This document shows positions 63,370 through 64,000 of a DNA stretch of 64,000 nucleotides, in pieces. Each line of letters starts with the position of its first letter. Position 1 is the first letter of the stretch. The translations under genes and the position numbers were made by a program. The DNA comes from Acidobacteriota bacterium (GTDB taxonomy: Bacteria > Acidobacteriota > Blastocatellia > Pyrinomonadales > Pyrinomonadaceae): the NCBI GenBank assembly GCA_003697135.1, contig RFGC01000037.1:186001-250000 (forward strand). Reading direction: 5' to 3'. The notes under the pieces are model-generated. The model did no database searches. It was not told the DNA's origin and saw only the letters and a list, made by a program, of their open reading frames with translations.

Positions 63370-64000
63370 ATGGCTTTTGATCCTTCAGTAGCGTTGGTTA
63401 TTGTGAATCCGCAGTCGGCATCGGGTTCGACAAGGGAGCGATGGGCAGAGATCGCTTCCGACCTTAGAGCGCACTTTGGGGCTTTTCAAGTTGCCTTTAC
63501 CAAAAAACAGGGCGACGGTATCGAGATTGCATTTCACGCCGCTAAAAAAGGAAGAAAGTTTATCATAGCCTGCGGTGGTGATGGCACAATTAACGAAGTT
63601 GCAAACGGGATTTTGCTTTCTCAAAAAGACGTTGAGCTTGGTATCTTGCCCTCAGGAACGGGCGGAGATTTCCGGCGAACATTAGGCATCTCGACTGAAG
63701 TCCGCCAAGCAGCAAAACAGTTAAGGGAAGGCGTAACCAGATTGGTTGATGTCGGTAAAGTATCTTATACAAATGATAAAGGCGAGTTTAGCGAAAGATA
63801 TTTCCTGAACGTAGCATCTTTTGGGCTTTCTGCATCTGTAATACGCAGGGTAAAGACTAACATAAAGCTTCAATGGCTACCGCTACAGGAACTGCGCGGC
63901 AAGTTGAGTTTTGCACTTTCGACTTTGCAGGAAATTATGGAATCAAACAGCATATATGTCAAAGTCAAGATAGATGAGAAAAGAGAAAACTCATTGATTA
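63370..64000 (+). CDS. diacylglycerol kinase/lipid kinase family protein, N-terminal part (partial)
   Basis: A gene running off the window end (210 codons visible, ATG after GGAGAA). VIVNPQSASGSTRERW opens the chain, then C-G-G-D-G-T-I-N-E-V, the nucleotide-binding motif of the DAGK/YegS/sphingosine kinase family, and LPSGTGGDFRRTLG, which stands where most members have L-G-T-G-N-D-F-A-R-T-L. NVASFGLSASV follows. The Asn-to-Gly change in the G-T-G-x-D motif is also seen in some family members. Substrate is unknown. It is divergent from the GGDEF gene. Confidence 0.88.
   Translation, partial: MAFDPSVALVIVNPQSASGSTRERWAEIASDLRAHFGAFQVAFTKKQGDGIEIAFHAAKKGRKFIIACGGDGTINEVANGILLSQKDVELGILPSGTGGDFRRTLGISTEVRQAAKQLREGVTRLVDVGKVSYTNDKGEFSERYFLNVASFGLSASVIRRVKTNIKLQWLPLQELRGKLSFALSTLQEIMESNSIYVKVKIDEKRENSLI

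Overview
The window is an AT-rich bacterial chromosome segment, densely coded on both strands, with no phage, insertion sequence, CRISPR array, rRNA or tRNA gene that I could see. The best guess at origin is the Acidobacteriota, possibly a Blastocatellia-like lineage. This is inferred from a 1258-residue Oar-like TonB-dependent receptor with an N-terminal carboxypeptidase-regulatory domain, a VWFA-related secreted protein of acidobacterial type, a DUF1501/DUF1800 pair, zinc-ribbon Ser/Thr kinases, FG-GAP proteins and large S41 peptidases. Base composition looks even along the window, so nothing points clearly to recent transfer.

Layout. 0-8.5 kb: end of a beta-propeller protein, an FHA/Ser-Thr kinase, ttcA, a bactofilin, a cstA plus dicarboxylate-symporter operon, then an aminotransferase and msrA. 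8.5-13.5 kb: the TonB receptor and a thioredoxin-reductase-like flavoprotein lacking its CxxC. 13.6-22 kb: a five-gene chemosensory operon (TPR-REC, CheW, two atypical MCPs, hybrid CheA) resembling type IV pilus Pil-Chp systems but without CheR or CheB. 22-26 kb: coaX, tmk, a secreted LolA-like protein and an S41 protease. 26.2-29.6 kb: a compact bacterial-microcompartment locus (BMC-H, CoA-acylating aldehyde dehydrogenase with an extra C-terminal module, a zinc-ribbon tail-anchored protein, a second BMC-H). 29.6-31 kb: rmlA and an rmlC-like gene.

31-45 kb holds a second zinc-ribbon kinase, a MerR regulator, deoB, VWA and FG-GAP secreted proteins, DUF433, DUF2752, holB, an SDR, acnA, larB and a lipoprotein. 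45-50 kb holds a decayed nucleotidyltransferase-like remnant and the DUF1501/DUF1800 pair. 49.7-53.4 kb looks like an envelope-stress block: ECF sigma factor, zinc-finger anti-sigma factor, a bactofilin-like membrane protein and a lipoprotein HtrA protease, all on the minus strand. 53.7-64 kb holds pfkA, a lytic transglycosylase, pcrA, an isochorismatase-type hydrolase, a small membrane protein, rfbB, an M23 peptidase, a PAS-GGDEF protein and the start of a diacylglycerol-kinase-family gene.

The regions most worth a second look are the microcompartment locus, the divergent chemosensory operon and the sigma/anti-sigma/bactofilin-like block. Where a start differs from the longest open frame, it was moved because of a ribosome-binding site, a signal peptide or a family start; those choices are stated per gene.
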